Shown here: positions 1 to 9,359 of the stretch, in pieces
Layout of the letters: each line of letters starts with the position of its first letter
How positions within the stretch are numbered: position 1 is the stretch's first letter
From: Nocardioides sp. Root240
Lineage (GTDB): Bacteria; Actinomycetota; Actinomycetes; Propionibacteriales; Nocardioidaceae
Direction: 5' to 3'
Assembly: GCF_001428825.1 (NCBI RefSeq)
Contig: NZ_LMIT01000009.1
Span: 348,599 to 412,598, forward strand
Length of the DNA stretch: 64,000 nt
Notes under the pieces: model-generated
What the model saw: only the letters and a program-made list of their open reading frames with translations
What the model was told of the DNA's origin: nothing
Database searches by the model: none
Made by a program: the position numbers and the translations under genes

Positions 1-513
1 TTCCGGCTGCTCAAGGGCATCGAGGTCGACATCCTCGACGACGGCCGGCTGGACCAGACCGACCGGATGCTCGAGCGGCTCGACGCACGGGTCGCGAGCG
101 TGCACTCGAAGCTGGCGATGGACCCCGAGCAGATGACGAAGCGGATGGTCGCCGCCGTGCGGAACCCGTACACCAACGTGCTCGGCCACTGCACCGGGCG
201 TCTGGTGACCGGCAACCGGGGCACACGGGCGCAGTCGCGCTTCGACGCGCGAGCGGTGTTCGAGGCGTGCGCCGAGGAGGGTGTGGCGGTCGAGATCAAC
301 TCGCGGCCCGAGCGCCGCGACCCACCGACGAAGCTGCTCGACCTGGCGCGCGACATCGGCTGCGTGTTCTCGATCGACAGCGACGCGCACGCGCCGGGCC
401 AGCTGGACTACCCCCTGCTCGGCTGCGAGCGCGCCGAGACCGCCGGCATCGACCCGGACCGGATCGTCAACACGTGGCCTGTTGAGCGCCTCCTCGACTG
501 GGCCACGCCCTGA
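1..513 (+). CDS. PHP-domain phosphoesterase, C-terminal part (5' end outside window)
   Basis: The frame is open from base 1 and ends at a TGA, so only the C-terminal ~170 residues are present. PHP-family metal-site motifs are visible: HSKLAM, a GHCTGR segment (His-Cys-Thr-Gly before a strand) and SIDSDAHAPG near the C-terminus, where Asp and His usually bind metal. The spacing resembles the PHP half of PolX-type DNA polymerases and histidinol-phosphatase-like proteins. PHP domains hydrolyse phosphoesters using two or three metal ions. Without the N-terminus I cannot tell a stand-alone PHP hydrolase from the end of a PolX polymerase. It is chromosomal and is followed by a 101-bp gap. Confidence 0.8.
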   Translation, partial: FRLLKGIEVDILDDGRLDQTDRMLERLDARVASVHSKLAMDPEQMTKRMVAAVRNPYTNVLGHCTGRLVTGNRGTRAQSRFDARAVFEACAEEGVAVEINSRPERRDPPTKLLDLARDIGCVFSIDSDAHAPGQLDYPLLGCERAETAGIDPDRIVNTWPVERLLDWATP

Positions 514-614
514 GCCGTCATTCCTGCCGGTGCTGGCTGCTGCGCGCCACGAGAGGGGCACGCTCGTGTCGCTCGCTACGCCACCACCGACACGATGACG
601 GCTAGGGTCGGCCC

Positions 615-1181
615 ATGGGAGCGCGGAGCAGGCCGCGGGTCGAGGTACGACGGTCCGACAAGCGCCGTCGTACGGTCTCCGCCTACCGCGACGGCGCCAA
701 GATCATCGTGCTCGTCCCCGACAACCTCACCGGTGACGAGGAGCGGGCGTGGGTGTCCAAGATGGTCGCCCGCATCGAGCGCAAGGAGATGCGCGCCGCC
801 CCCCGCAAGTGGGACGACGCCGACCTGATGGCTCGCGCGCAGGAGCTCAGTGACGCCTACCTCGGCGGACTGGCGGTGCCGGAGTCGGTGCGCTGGGTCG
901 GCAACCAGCGCTCGCGGTGGGGTTCGTGTACGCCGCGCGACCGCACGATCCGGCTGTCCGAGCGGCTGCAGCGGATGCCGGAGTGGGTCGTCGACTACGT
1001 GATCGTGCACGAGCTGGCCCACCTGATCGAGCCGCAGCACGACGAGAAGTTCTGGGGCTGGGTGGCGCACTACCCGGCGACCGAGCGGGCCAAGGGCTAC
1101 CTCGCCGGCTGGTCGGACGCGGCCCGGATGCCGCGGCCGCCCTCGCACGAGGTCTACCCCGCCGGTGACGCGGTCGACTAG
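615..1181 (+). CDS. YgjP/SprT-like zinc metallopeptidase (DUF45 family)
   Basis: 188 residues. The signature VIVHELAHLIEPQHDEKFW (about residues 131-149) contains the HExxH zinc site, and the downstream His and Asp fit the DUF45/YgjP layout. The N-terminal RRSDKRRRTVSAYRDG strand and the WGSC motif (about residue 105) are also typical of the family. No signal peptide or membrane segment is seen, so the protein should be cytoplasmic. Its substrate is unknown. The ATG at 615 is the only sensible start; the gene ends 7 bp before the convergent NUDIX gene. The family call is secure, the function is not. Confidence 0.85.
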   Translation: MGARSRPRVEVRRSDKRRRTVSAYRDGAKIIVLVPDNLTGDEERAWVSKMVARIERKEMRAAPRKWDDADLMARAQELSDAYLGGLAVPESVRWVGNQRSRWGSCTPRDRTIRLSERLQRMPEWVVDYVIVHELAHLIEPQHDEKFWGWVAHYPATERAKGYLAGWSDAARMPRPPSHEVYPAGDAVD

Positions 1182-1188
1182 ACCTCGA

Positions 1189-1734
1189 CTAGAGGAGGAT
1201 CTCCCGCGCCCGGGCGATCAGCGCGTGCATGGCCGGCTCGAGCTCGGGCAGGGCGTCGACCGGCCACCAGCGCACGGCCAGGGACTCGTCGCTGACGACG
1301 GCCTCGGCCGCGGCCGGTGCGGCGGCGACGTAGCGGACATCGAGGTGGTTGACGCCGCCCCGGTCGCCGCAGAAGGGCACCGTGTGGAGGTCGAGCTGCA
1401 CCGGCTCCGGGTGGAAGGCGAGCGCGGTCAGCCCGCTCTCCTCGTGCGCCTCGCGCAGCGCGACGGCGGCGAGGGTCGCGTCAGCCTCCTCGGCGTGGCC
1501 GCCGAAGTGGAACCAGCGCCCGGCCTTGCGGTGCAGGTTGAGTAGCACGTTGTCGCCGGTCGCGTCGATGACGAGGGTGCCCGCCGTGACGTGGTCCGGG
1601 TACGACGCCCGCCACATCCCGTCCGGCGTGGACTCCAGGTGCCGGACGTAGCGCACCCGGAGCGCCTCCTCCGCGGCGTCGGGCGCGCGCCAGTCGGCCA
1701 GGACGCGCAGGGCGTCCGTGTGCAGGCCGCTCAC
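1189..1734 (-). CDS. NUDIX hydrolase
   Basis: 181 residues. It has a Nudix-box-like helix around residues 79-103, ending in REAHEESGL, which supplies the Arg-Glu and Glu-Glu metal ligands. The upstream half of the box is slightly irregular: the spacing from the first Gly to the acidic residue and on to REAHEE is one longer than the textbook motif. Family members hydrolyse nucleoside diphosphates linked to another moiety; the substrate cannot be read here. It starts at a GTG that overlaps the stop of the upstream DUF2342 gene (GTGA overlap at 1731-1734), so the two are probably translationally coupled. It converges on the YgjP-like gene. Confidence 0.88.
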   Translation of the reverse strand: MSGLHTDALRVLADWRAPDAAEEALRVRYVRHLESTPDGMWRASYPDHVTAGTLVIDATGDNVLLNLHRKAGRWFHFGGHAEEADATLAAVALREAHEESGLTALAFHPEPVQLDLHTVPFCGDRGGVNHLDVRYVAAAPAAAEAVVSDESLAVRWWPVDALPELEPAMHALIARAREILL

Positions 1735-3095
1735 TCGGCGTCGGGCTCGTCGGGCTCGTCGGTGTCGTCAGCGGAGGCCGCCGGGCCGTCGAGCAGCCGG
1801 CGCAGCTCGGCGTCGAACTCGTCCTCGCTCAGCTCCTCGGGCGTCGTGGCCTCGGCACGGAAGGACAGCGGGTCGTCGAGGTCGGCCGCGGTCGGCAGCA
1901 GGTCGGGGTGCATCCACACGCCGTCGCGCGCCTCGGCGCCGGAGCGGGCGCGCAGGCCACCCCACAGGGTGGAGGCGTCGCGGAGCCGGCGCGGGCGCAG
2001 CTCGAGGCCGACGAGAGCGGCGAAGGTCTGCTCGGCCGGACCGCCGGCGGCGCGGCGGCGTCGTACGGCCTCGCGGAGCTTGGCGGCGGCGGGCATCCGC
2101 TCCTCGGTGGCCTGGCCGACGACCTCGTCGACCCAGCCCTCGACGAGCGCGAGCGCGATCTCGAGCCGCGACAGGGCGGCGGTCTGCGCCTCGGTCTGCG
2201 GCGGCTCGAACATGCCGCCCTCGAGCAGGCCCTGCATCGACTCGAGGTTGGTCGGGTCGATGCCGCGCAGCTGCTCCTGGACCTGGTCCTGGATCTGCTG
2301 GGCGTTGATCTCGAGGCCACGGGCGTAGTCGGTCACCGCGCCGATCAGGTGCTCGCGCAGCCACGGCACGTGGGCGAACAGCCGCTGGTGGGCGGCCTCG
2401 CGCAGGGCGAGGTAGAGGACGACGTCGTCCTCGGTGACGTCGAGACCCTCGGCGAACGCGCGCACGTTGCTCATCACCAGGGCGGCCTTGCCGGCGGCGC
2501 CGAGGGGCAGACCGATGTCGGAGGCGGTGAGCACGTCGCCGGCCAGGGCACCGAGGCCCTGGCCGATCTGCATCGCCAGCATCCCGCCGACGGCCTGGCC
2601 GATGATGCCGACCAGCGGGCCGGCGGCGGCCTTCATCTCCTCGGGGAGTCCGCTCGACAGGCTGGTCACCGAGCGCGCGGCGACGGGCTCGACGAGGACC
2701 TTCCACACCGGCTGGGTCTCGACGAGCCACTCCGCGCGCGACCAGGCGGCGGTGGTGCTGACGCCCGACGGGAAGCCGGTCGTCGCGTCGAGCCAGTGGT
2801 CGGCGAGCCGGACCGAGTCGGCGACCCGGTCGTGGTCGCGGCCGGTCGGCGAGGGGTCCTGCTCCTGGGCGACCTGCTTGCGGGCGATGTCGCCTGCCGC
2901 GTTCCAGTTGAGCGGGCCGTCGTAGGGCTGCATCAGCGACTGGAGCTGCTGGAAGAACGCCATCTGGCCGCCCGGTCCGAACGGGCTGGCGCCGCCCGGC
3001 ACCCCGCCACCGAGTGCTCCGAAGAGCTGCTCGAAGGGCGTGCCCTTGAACGGGTTCGGCTGGTCGTCGCCCGGGTTGCCCGGATCGTTGCTCAT
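1731..3095 (-). CDS. DUF2342-family putative zinc-dependent metalloprotease
   Basis: Reading from the ATG at 3095 gives about 454 residues. The protein opens with a Gly/Pro/Asp-rich low-complexity stretch (SNDPGNPGDD...), then the conserved PFGPGGQMAFFQQLQSLM region. A helical core follows with a Gly-rich segment (GPLVGIIGQAVGGMLAMQIG) and the LREAAHQRLFAHVPW motif that DUF2342 proteins carry near the putative metal site. The C-terminus is acidic. A TTG at 3122 is in frame, but the ATG at 3095 matches the usual N-terminus of the family. Actinobacteria commonly have this protein; its cellular role is not established. It runs as a two-gene operon with the NUDIX gene. Confidence 0.85.
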   Translation of the reverse strand: MSNDPGNPGDDQPNPFKGTPFEQLFGALGGGVPGGASPFGPGGQMAFFQQLQSLMQPYDGPLNWNAAGDIARKQVAQEQDPSPTGRDHDRVADSVRLADHWLDATTGFPSGVSTTAAWSRAEWLVETQPVWKVLVEPVAARSVTSLSSGLPEEMKAAAGPLVGIIGQAVGGMLAMQIGQGLGALAGDVLTASDIGLPLGAAGKAALVMSNVRAFAEGLDVTEDDVVLYLALREAAHQRLFAHVPWLREHLIGAVTDYARGLEINAQQIQDQVQEQLRGIDPTNLESMQGLLEGGMFEPPQTEAQTAALSRLEIALALVEGWVDEVVGQATEERMPAAAKLREAVRRRRAAGGPAEQTFAALVGLELRPRRLRDASTLWGGLRARSGAEARDGVWMHPDLLPTAADLDDPLSFRAEATTPEELSEDEFDAELRRLLDGPAASADDTDEPDEPDAE

Positions 3096-3168
3096 GACCA
3101 CGAATTTACGCCTGATCGCCAACCGGGGGTGTGGGGGAGACCCCTGAACGGACCCTTAGGCTGACCCC

Positions 3169-3597
3169 ATGCCCCACCCCGCCGTACGCCTGGTCGCGAT
3201 CTCCGAGGAGCCGCTGTCGGTCGCCGACGTGCTCGACAGCCTCGAGGACGGCACCGCAGGCGGCCTCGTGCTCTTCGTCGGCCGGGTCCGCGACCACGAC
3301 CACGGCCAGGGGGTGACCGGCCTGTCGTACTCCGCCCATCCCAGCGCGCTCGGCCGGTTGCAGGAGGTGTGCGACCGCGTGGCAGGGGAGTACGACGTCA
3401 CCGGGGTCGCCGCCGTGCACCGGGTCGGCGACCTGGAGATCGGCGACCTCGCCGTCGTCGTCGCCACCACCGCGGGGCACCGCGGCTCGTCCTTCGAGGC
3501 CAGCCGGGCACTGATCGACACCCTCAAGGCCGAGGTACCGATCTGGAAGCACCAGCGCTTCGTCGACGGCAGTGACGAGTGGGTCGGGAGTCCCTGA
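3169..3597 (+). CDS. moaE: Molybdopterin synthase catalytic subunit MoaE
   Basis: 142 residues, the normal MoaE length. Family landmarks are FVGRVRDHDHG near residue 38, the AVHRVGDLEIGD strand, and LKAEVPIWKHQ near the C-terminus. The last provides the lysine that holds the MoaD C-terminus and the basic residues for precursor Z. MoaE, with thiocarboxylated MoaD, converts cyclic pyranopterin monophosphate to molybdopterin. No moaD gene is next to it in this window. It is transcribed away from the DUF2342 gene across a 73-bp gap. Confidence 0.92.
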   Translation: MPHPAVRLVAISEEPLSVADVLDSLEDGTAGGLVLFVGRVRDHDHGQGVTGLSYSAHPSALGRLQEVCDRVAGEYDVTGVAAVHRVGDLEIGDLAVVVATTAGHRGSSFEASRALIDTLKAEVPIWKHQRFVDGSDEWVGSP

Positions 3598-3646
3598 CCC
3601 GCGTGTCCTGTCGGATCCGCTGGGTCCGGCGACCTAGGCTTTTCGG

Positions 3647-3994
3647 GTGGAGGTCCTCTTCTGGCTGTTGCCCGCCGGCATCGCGACTGCGGTCGCGATG
3701 CTGTGGGTCGGCTGGTGGGGCCGTGAGGGCCGGGGCCAGGTCGACCGCGAGACCGCGGCCCGACGCCTCGGCGAGGCGCTCTCCCGCGAGCAGCGCACCC
3801 GGCCCGGGTACGCCGTCCCACCGCGTGAGCGGGACCGGTCCACCGGCATCGCGCTCCGGCCGTCGAAGGCACGCCCGGTCGTGGTGCCTGCTGCCGTGGA
3901 GGAACCGGTGGTCGAGGAGTCAGTTGTCGAGGAGTCGGTGGTCGTGAAGGAGCCCGCCTCCGAGACCTCCGCGCGCGACCGCCGCGCGTCCTGA
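3647..3994 (+). CDS. Small membrane-anchored hypothetical protein
   Basis: 115 residues from a GTG at 3647. An N-terminal hydrophobic helix (about residues 3-24, ending WVGWWGREG) is followed by a hydrophilic, Arg-rich tail. The end is a low-complexity Val/Glu repeat (VEEPVVEESVVEESVVVKE). This looks like a single-pass membrane protein with a disordered cytoplasmic tail. I do not recognise a family. Its place between moaE and the PDZ protease gene suggests conserved synteny in related genomes, but no function can be inferred. Confidence 0.6.
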   Translation: MEVLFWLLPAGIATAVAMLWVGWWGREGRGQVDRETAARRLGEALSREQRTRPGYAVPPRERDRSTGIALRPSKARPVVVPAAVEEPVVEESVVEESVVVKEPASETSARDRRAS

Positions 3995-4041
3995 CCCCCT
4001 CTGGCGCCGCGACGTTGGCGCCGTCTGAGAAGGTAGGCGCC

Positions 4042-5091
4042 ATGAGCCAGCGCCTGATCGCCGTGTGCATCGCGGGACCCCTGGCGCTGATCCTCGGGGG
4101 TGTCGCCCTGGCGGTGCCGCTGCCGTACGCCTCCTACAGCCCCGGCCCGACCTTCGACATGCTCGCCACGGACGCCAACCGGGCCGAGATCATCCAGGTC
4201 GACGGGCACAAGGCCTACTACGACAAGGGCGAGCTCCGGTTCACCACCGTGATCGCCTCGTCCAACGGCGACAAGCTCACCCTCGGCGACGCGCTCGCCC
4301 GCTGGCTCGACCCCGACAAGGCCGTCGTGCCCTACGACGTCGTGCACCCGCCGAAGCAGTCGGCGGAGGACGAGGAGGCCGAGGGCGCGGTCCAGATGAC
4401 CACGTCGCAGGACACGGCCAAGGCCGTCGCCCTGCAGGAGATGGGCATCGAGGTCCCGACCGCCCTCCAGGTCGCCTACGTGCGCCCCGAAGGCGCCTCG
4501 GTCGACAAGCTGCTGGTGCGCGACATCCTCAAGGAGGTCGACGGCGAGCCGGTCACCGACGCCGAGCAGCTCGTCAGGGCCGTCCAGAAGCACAAGGACC
4601 TCAGCCTCGTGGAGCTGCGCATCCAGCGCGGCGACGACGAGCTCACGGTCCGGATCAAGCCGAAGATGGGCGAGGTCGACGGCAAGAAGGTGCCGCTGAT
4701 CGGCATCACGCCGGGCCTGGGCTACGAGTTCCCCTTCGACATCCAGCTCCACGTGGACCCGTCGGTCGGCGGACCGAGCGCCGGGCTGATGTTCTCGTTG
4801 GCGATCTACGACACCCTGACCCCGGGCTCGCTGACGGGCGGCGCGACCGTCGCCGGCACCGGCGAGCTCGCCCCCGACGGCCGGGTCGGCCCGATCGGCG
4901 GCATCGCGCAGAAGATCGCGGGGGCCGAGAAGGCCGGCGCGGAGCTCTTCTTCGTGCCCAAGGACAACTGCGCCGACGTCGCCGGGCTCGACCCGGACCT
5001 GCGCCTGGTCAAGGCCACCACCATGCACGAGGCGCGGCAGGCCCTCGAGAAGTGGGCCGGCGACCACGACGCCAAGCTTCCGACCTGCTGA
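4042..5091 (+). CDS. YlbL-like PDZ / Lon-type serine protease
   Basis: About 349 residues from the ATG at 4042, chosen because AGAAGG lies 9-15 bases upstream. An N-terminal signal-anchor (about residues 3-28) leads to PYASYSPGPTFD, the typical YlbL start of the extracytoplasmic part. A PDZ domain covers roughly residues 150-215 (ILKEVDGEPV, VELRIQRGDDELTV). The C-terminal third is a Lon-like S16 domain with the catalytic serine in VGGPSAGLMFSL and the catalytic lysine in GGIAQKIAGAEKAGA. The protease is probably membrane-tethered with its active site outside. Its substrates are unknown. Confidence 0.88.
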   Translation: MSQRLIAVCIAGPLALILGGVALAVPLPYASYSPGPTFDMLATDANRAEIIQVDGHKAYYDKGELRFTTVIASSNGDKLTLGDALARWLDPDKAVVPYDVVHPPKQSAEDEEAEGAVQMTTSQDTAKAVALQEMGIEVPTALQVAYVRPEGASVDKLLVRDILKEVDGEPVTDAEQLVRAVQKHKDLSLVELRIQRGDDELTVRIKPKMGEVDGKKVPLIGITPGLGYEFPFDIQLHVDPSVGGPSAGLMFSLAIYDTLTPGSLTGGATVAGTGELAPDGRVGPIGGIAQKIAGAEKAGAELFFVPKDNCADVAGLDPDLRLVKATTMHEARQALEKWAGDHDAKLPTC

Positions 5092-5129
5092 CCACCTGCA
5101 CCTGCTGCACCGAGCACGAAACGAGCCCC

Positions 5130-5684
5130 ATGGACTACGAGCTGGACGTCGACCCGGCCCTGGCGGCCGCCGTGCTGGAGCTGGAGGGGCACCACTCCCG
5201 GGCAGGCTGGGACCAGCCGGCCCGCCTCTATGCGCTCGTCGACACCGCTGAGCTGGTCGCCCAGGAGCCGGCGCTGGCCGCGCAGCTGGGCCTCGACCAG
5301 CCGATCGAGCGCGGCTCGCTGACCCCGGTCGAGCAGGAGGAGCTGCCCCACGGGCGGCAGCTCGAGGAGGTGCTGCCCGACATCGTGTGGCCCGTCGAGG
5401 TCGCCGGGTGCGCCGCCGTGGTCGAGCGCCTCGTGCTGCCGCCGGCGGCCGACGGCCAGGTCCCCGAGGATCCCGCCGCGGCACTGGAGTTCGCCCGGGA
5501 GCACCCGGACGCCGAGGAGGTACGCATCGTCGCCGGCGTCACGCGGCACGGTGCGGCGTACTGCGCCCTGCGCATGCGCAGCCAGGACGAGGACATGGCC
5601 GTGATGGGCGGGCCGGACCTCGTACCCGGCCTGATCGAGCTGTTGCGTGGCACGCTGGACGACGCGGAGGACAACGATGAGTGA
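5130..5684 (+). CDS. PPA1309-family protein of unknown function
   Basis: 184 residues from the ATG at 5130 (MDYELDVDPAL). It is an acidic soluble protein with the conserved core LEGHHSRAGWDQPARLYALVDT and a strand-rich C-terminal half (EVRIVAGVTRHGAAYCALRM). I recognise it as the actinobacterial family named after PPA1309 of Cutibacterium. It is usually next to the UPF0182 gene, as here, where the two genes overlap by 8 bp. No enzymatic motif is evident. Confidence 0.8.
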   Translation: MDYELDVDPALAAAVLELEGHHSRAGWDQPARLYALVDTAELVAQEPALAAQLGLDQPIERGSLTPVEQEELPHGRQLEEVLPDIVWPVEVAGCAAVVERLVLPPAADGQVPEDPAAALEFAREHPDAEEVRIVAGVTRHGAAYCALRMRSQDEDMAVMGGPDLVPGLIELLRGTLDDAEDNDE

Positions 5685-8646
5685 CCTGTTCGACGAGGAC
5701 GCCGAGCGTCCCGCCCCCGAGCGTCCCGGACGGCGCGCCCGCGCGCTCGTCATCACCGGCGTCGTCCTCGTCGTCGGCTTCTTCCTGCTGACCGCGTTCG
5801 CGTCGATCTACACCGACCGGCTCTGGTACAAGGAGGTCGGCTACGGCGAGGTGTTCACCACCATGCTGTGGACCCGGATCGGGCTGTTCGTCGCCTTCGG
5901 CGCGCTGATGGCCGGCGCGGTCGCGGTCAACATGCACCTCGCCTTCCGCTTCCGCCCGCTGTTCCGCATGGCCCCCGGCGACGCGAGCGTCGAGCGCTAC
6001 CGCGACGCGGTCACCCCGATCCGCGGCTGGCTGCTCGCCGGCGTCGCGGTCGTCGTCGGCATCTTCGCTGGTACGTCGGCCGTCGGCCAGTGGCGCACCT
6101 TCCAGCTCTGGCTCAACGCCCAGAGCTTCGGCAAGCAGGACGCCTACTTCGGCAAGGACATCAGCTTCTACGTCTTCCGCCTGCCGTGGTGGAACTTCGT
6201 GGTCGACTTCGTGATGGCTGCCACCGTGGTGGCCCTGATCGGCACCGCCGTCGTCCACTACCTGTACGGCGGCATCCGGCTCCAGCAGGCGCACGACCGC
6301 CTCTCCGGAGCAGCCCAGGTCCAGCTCTCGGTGCTGCTCGGCATCTTCGTGCTGGCCAAGTCGGTCGACTACTACCTCGACCGCTACGACCTGGTCGCCG
6401 ACGACCACCGGCTCTTCACCGGCATGAACTACACCGCCGAGAACGCGCTGCTCCCCGCGCGCAACATCCTCGTCGGCGTCGCGCTGATCTGCGCGGTCCT
6501 CTTCTTCCTCAACGTCTGGCGCCGGACCTGGCAGCTGCCCTCGGTCGGTCTCGCACTGCTCGCCCTGTCGGCGGTCCTGCTCGGCATGATCTGGCCGGCC
6601 ATCGTGCAGAACGTCCAGGTCGACCCGTCCGAGGCCGACAAGGAGAACCCGTACCTGCAGAAGAACATCGACGCCACGCGGGAGGCCTACGGCCTCAGCG
6701 ACGTCGAGACGGCGCCGTACTCGGGCGACTCGGCCACCGATGCAGCGCAGGCGCAGGCCGTCCTGCGCCAGCTCGCGAACGCGCCGGTCGTCGACCCGCT
6801 GCAGGTGCGCGACACCTTCCAGCAGCGGCAGCAGGTGCGGTCCTACTACAGCGTGCCGAAGGTGCTCGACGTCGACCGATACGCAATCGGCGGCAAGGAC
6901 GTGCCGCTCGTGCTCGGCGCGCGCGAGCTCGACCAGTCCGGCATCCCGACGGGCGACCAGAACTGGTCCAACCTGCACACCGTCTACACCCACGGCGAGG
7001 GCCTGATCGCGGCGTACGCCAACCAGATCGCGGACGACGAGCAGAACGGCCGCATCAAGTGGGCCGAGGGGATCGGCAGCGGCACCAACGGCCGCACCGA
7101 CCTCAGCACGGCGGAGAAGTTCGAGACGCGCATCTACTTCGGTGAACTCAGCCCGAGCTACTCCATCGTCGGCAAGTCGAGCAAGGACGCCAACAACGTC
7201 GAGCTGGGTCTCGCCAACGTCGGCAGCCAGGGCCAGGACGAGCGCACGACGTACGACGGCAAGGGTGGTGTGCCGATCGGCGGCACCTTCAACCAGCTGA
7301 TGTACGCGATCAAGTTCGGCGAGCCGAACTTCCTGCTCTCGGGTCGGGTCAACGACAACTCGAAGGTCCTCTACAACCGCGAGCCCATCGAGCGGGTCGA
7401 GAAGGTCGCACCGTGGCTGACGGTCGACAGCGACCCCTATCCCTCGGTCGTCGACGGCAAGATCGTGTGGATCCTCGACGGCTACACCACGACGGACCGC
7501 TACCCGAACGCGCAGCGCGACTCGTTCGAGTCGATGACCGACGACTCCCTCCAGCAGGAGACGCTCGGCATCCAGACGATCCCCACCGACGAGATCAACT
7601 ACATGCGCTCGGCGGTCAAGGCGACGGTCGACGCCTACGACGGCACGGTGACCCTCTACGAGTGGGACGAGAGCGACCCGATCCTCAAGACGTGGATGAA
7701 GGTCTTCCCCGACTCGGTCCAGCCGAAGTCGGAGATCAGCGAGGACCTGCTCGAGCACATCCGCTACCCCGAGGACCTGTTCAAGGTCCAGCGCTACCAG
7801 CTCGCGCGCTACCACGTGACGAACGCGGGCGACTTCTACTCCGGCAACAACCGGTGGGAGGTGCCCGAGGACCCGAACTCCGCGCGCCAAGTGTTCCAGC
7901 CGCCGTACCGGCTCTTCGCCACTGGTGAGGGCGAGAGCGTCGACAGCGACTGGTCGCTGACGTCGGTGTTCGTGCCCTACCGCAAGGGCTCCCTCGCGTC
8001 GTACCTCCAGGTGAACTCGGACGCGACGACGTCGAGCTTCGGCAAGCTCCGGCTGCTCGAGATGAGCGACCAGAACGCGCAGGGCCCGGGTCAGGTGGTC
8101 AACGAGATGAAGCAGGAGGACTCCGTCCGCGACACCCTGCTCGACCTCAACGCGCAGCAGGACACCCCGCCGCGTTACGGCAACCTGCTGACCCTGCCGG
8201 TGGCCGGCGGCCTCGTCTACATCGAGCCGATCTACGTCGTGCGCACCACCGGTGCGGGCAGCTTCCCGATCCTGCAGTACGTCATCGTCAAGTACGGCGA
8301 CAAGGTCGGCATCGGCACCAACCTGGCCAAGGCACTGGCCGACGCCCTCGACGTGACGATCGACGACGGCGACTCCACGCCGCCCGGTCCGGGCCAGGGC
8401 GACGGCGACCCGGAACCGTCCGGCACGCTGGACCAGCAGATCGCCGAGGCACTGCGCACCGCGGACGCGGCCTTCAAGGAGGCCGAGGGCTTCCAGAAGG
8501 ACGGCGACACCGTGAACTGGGCCAAGAAGCTCGACGAGGCGCAGGCCGCCATCGAGGATGCGGTCAAGCTCGCGGACAAGCGCGACAAGGCTGCGGCCGA
8601 GGACAAGACCGCGACCGACAAGAACGCGACCGACAAGAAGCAGTAG
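5677..8646 (+). CDS. UPF0182-family large membrane protein
   Basis: About 989 residues from the ATG at 5677, with GCGGAGG seven bases upstream. Seven or so hydrophobic segments lie in the first ~320 residues, including ITGVVLVVGFFLLTAFASI. They are followed by a large, probably extracytoplasmic domain rich in Tyr, Asp and Trp (YSGDSATDAAQ, ARELDQSGIP, NRWEVPEDPN). The C-terminus is charged, Ala/Lys/Asp-rich and probably coiled-coil. This matches the COG1615/UPF0182 family found across actinobacteria; no biochemical role is established. Overlap with the PPA1309 gene indicates co-expression. Confidence 0.9.
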   Translation: MSDLFDEDAERPAPERPGRRARALVITGVVLVVGFFLLTAFASIYTDRLWYKEVGYGEVFTTMLWTRIGLFVAFGALMAGAVAVNMHLAFRFRPLFRMAPGDASVERYRDAVTPIRGWLLAGVAVVVGIFAGTSAVGQWRTFQLWLNAQSFGKQDAYFGKDISFYVFRLPWWNFVVDFVMAATVVALIGTAVVHYLYGGIRLQQAHDRLSGAAQVQLSVLLGIFVLAKSVDYYLDRYDLVADDHRLFTGMNYTAENALLPARNILVGVALICAVLFFLNVWRRTWQLPSVGLALLALSAVLLGMIWPAIVQNVQVDPSEADKENPYLQKNIDATREAYGLSDVETAPYSGDSATDAAQAQAVLRQLANAPVVDPLQVRDTFQQRQQVRSYYSVPKVLDVDRYAIGGKDVPLVLGARELDQSGIPTGDQNWSNLHTVYTHGEGLIAAYANQIADDEQNGRIKWAEGIGSGTNGRTDLSTAEKFETRIYFGELSPSYSIVGKSSKDANNVELGLANVGSQGQDERTTYDGKGGVPIGGTFNQLMYAIKFGEPNFLLSGRVNDNSKVLYNREPIERVEKVAPWLTVDSDPYPSVVDGKIVWILDGYTTTDRYPNAQRDSFESMTDDSLQQETLGIQTIPTDEINYMRSAVKATVDAYDGTVTLYEWDESDPILKTWMKVFPDSVQPKSEISEDLLEHIRYPEDLFKVQRYQLARYHVTNAGDFYSGNNRWEVPEDPNSARQVFQPPYRLFATGEGESVDSDWSLTSVFVPYRKGSLASYLQVNSDATTSSFGKLRLLEMSDQNAQGPGQVVNEMKQEDSVRDTLLDLNAQQDTPPRYGNLLTLPVAGGLVYIEPIYVVRTTGAGSFPILQYVIVKYGDKVGIGTNLAKALADALDVTIDDGDSTPPGPGQGDGDPEPSGTLDQQIAEALRTADAAFKEAEGFQKDGDTVNWAKKLDEAQAAIEDAVKLADKRDKAAAEDKTATDKNATDKKQ

Positions 8647-8664
8647 TCCGAGCAGGAGGCCCGC

Positions 8665-9267
8665 GTGCTCCTCACCCTCGACCTCGTGGGGATCTTCGTC
8701 TTCGCGATCTCCGGTGGGCTGGTCGCCGTGCGCAACCAGCTCGACATCGTCGGCGTGACCGTGCTGGCGATGGCCACCGGGCTGGGCGGCGGCGTGATCC
8801 GCGACGTGGTCATCGGTGCGGTGCCGCCGCCGGCGGTGAAGGACTGGTGGTACCTGCTGGTGCCCGTCCTCGGGGGCCTGGTCACCTTCTACTGGCACCC
8901 GGCGGTCGGTCGCCTGGAGCGCGTGATCAACGTCTTCGACGCCTTCGGGCTGGGACTGTTCTGCGTGGCGGGCGCGTTGAAGGCCCACGAGTACGGGCTG
9001 GGGCCGGTGCCGGGCGCGGCCCTCGGCATGGTCACCGGCGTGGGCGGTGGCATCATCCGCGACCTGCTCGTCGGCCGGGTCCCGGTGATCTTCCGCAAGG
9101 GCGAGCTCTACGCGATCCCGGCCCTGGCAGGTGCGGCCGTCGCGTCCACCGGCGCCGAGCTCGACGTGGCCGCGCAGGTGATCGTTGGTCCCGCGGCAGC
9201 GGTGACGATCGTGTGGCGGTTGCTCGCGCTGCAGCGCGGCTGGACCGCACCCGTGCCCCGGGCCTGA
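8665..9267 (+). CDS. UPF0126 / TRIC-like membrane channel protein
   Basis: 200 residues from a GTG at 8665, with AGCAGGAGG just upstream. There are about seven short hydrophobic helices. Two internally repeated Gly-rich motifs, GLGGGVIRDVVIG (about residue 35) and GVGGGIIRDLLVG (about residue 120), mark the tandem three-helix repeats of the UPF0126/TRIC fold. Bacterial TRIC homologues conduct monovalent cations as trimers; some UPF0126 members have been linked to glycine transport. It lies 18 bp after the UPF0182 gene, so they are probably co-transcribed. It is the last chromosomal protein gene before the tRNA. Confidence 0.87.
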   Translation: MLLTLDLVGIFVFAISGGLVAVRNQLDIVGVTVLAMATGLGGGVIRDVVIGAVPPPAVKDWWYLLVPVLGGLVTFYWHPAVGRLERVINVFDAFGLGLFCVAGALKAHEYGLGPVPGAALGMVTGVGGGIIRDLLVGRVPVIFRKGELYAIPALAGAAVASTGAELDVAAQVIVGPAAAVTIVWRLLALQRGWTAPVPRA

Positions 9268-9359
9268 GGCCGGGGGACCCGGAGGATCGTGCGTTCTTTC
9301 GCGGGTGCACCCCCGGATTTGGTGCGGATGGGGCGATGCCGTAACGTTGGGTTCAGCGA

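Noticed and set aside
3634..5484. A 616-codon minus-strand frame over the PDZ protease
   Set aside because: Antisense shadow of a recognised gene with no protein-like motifs.
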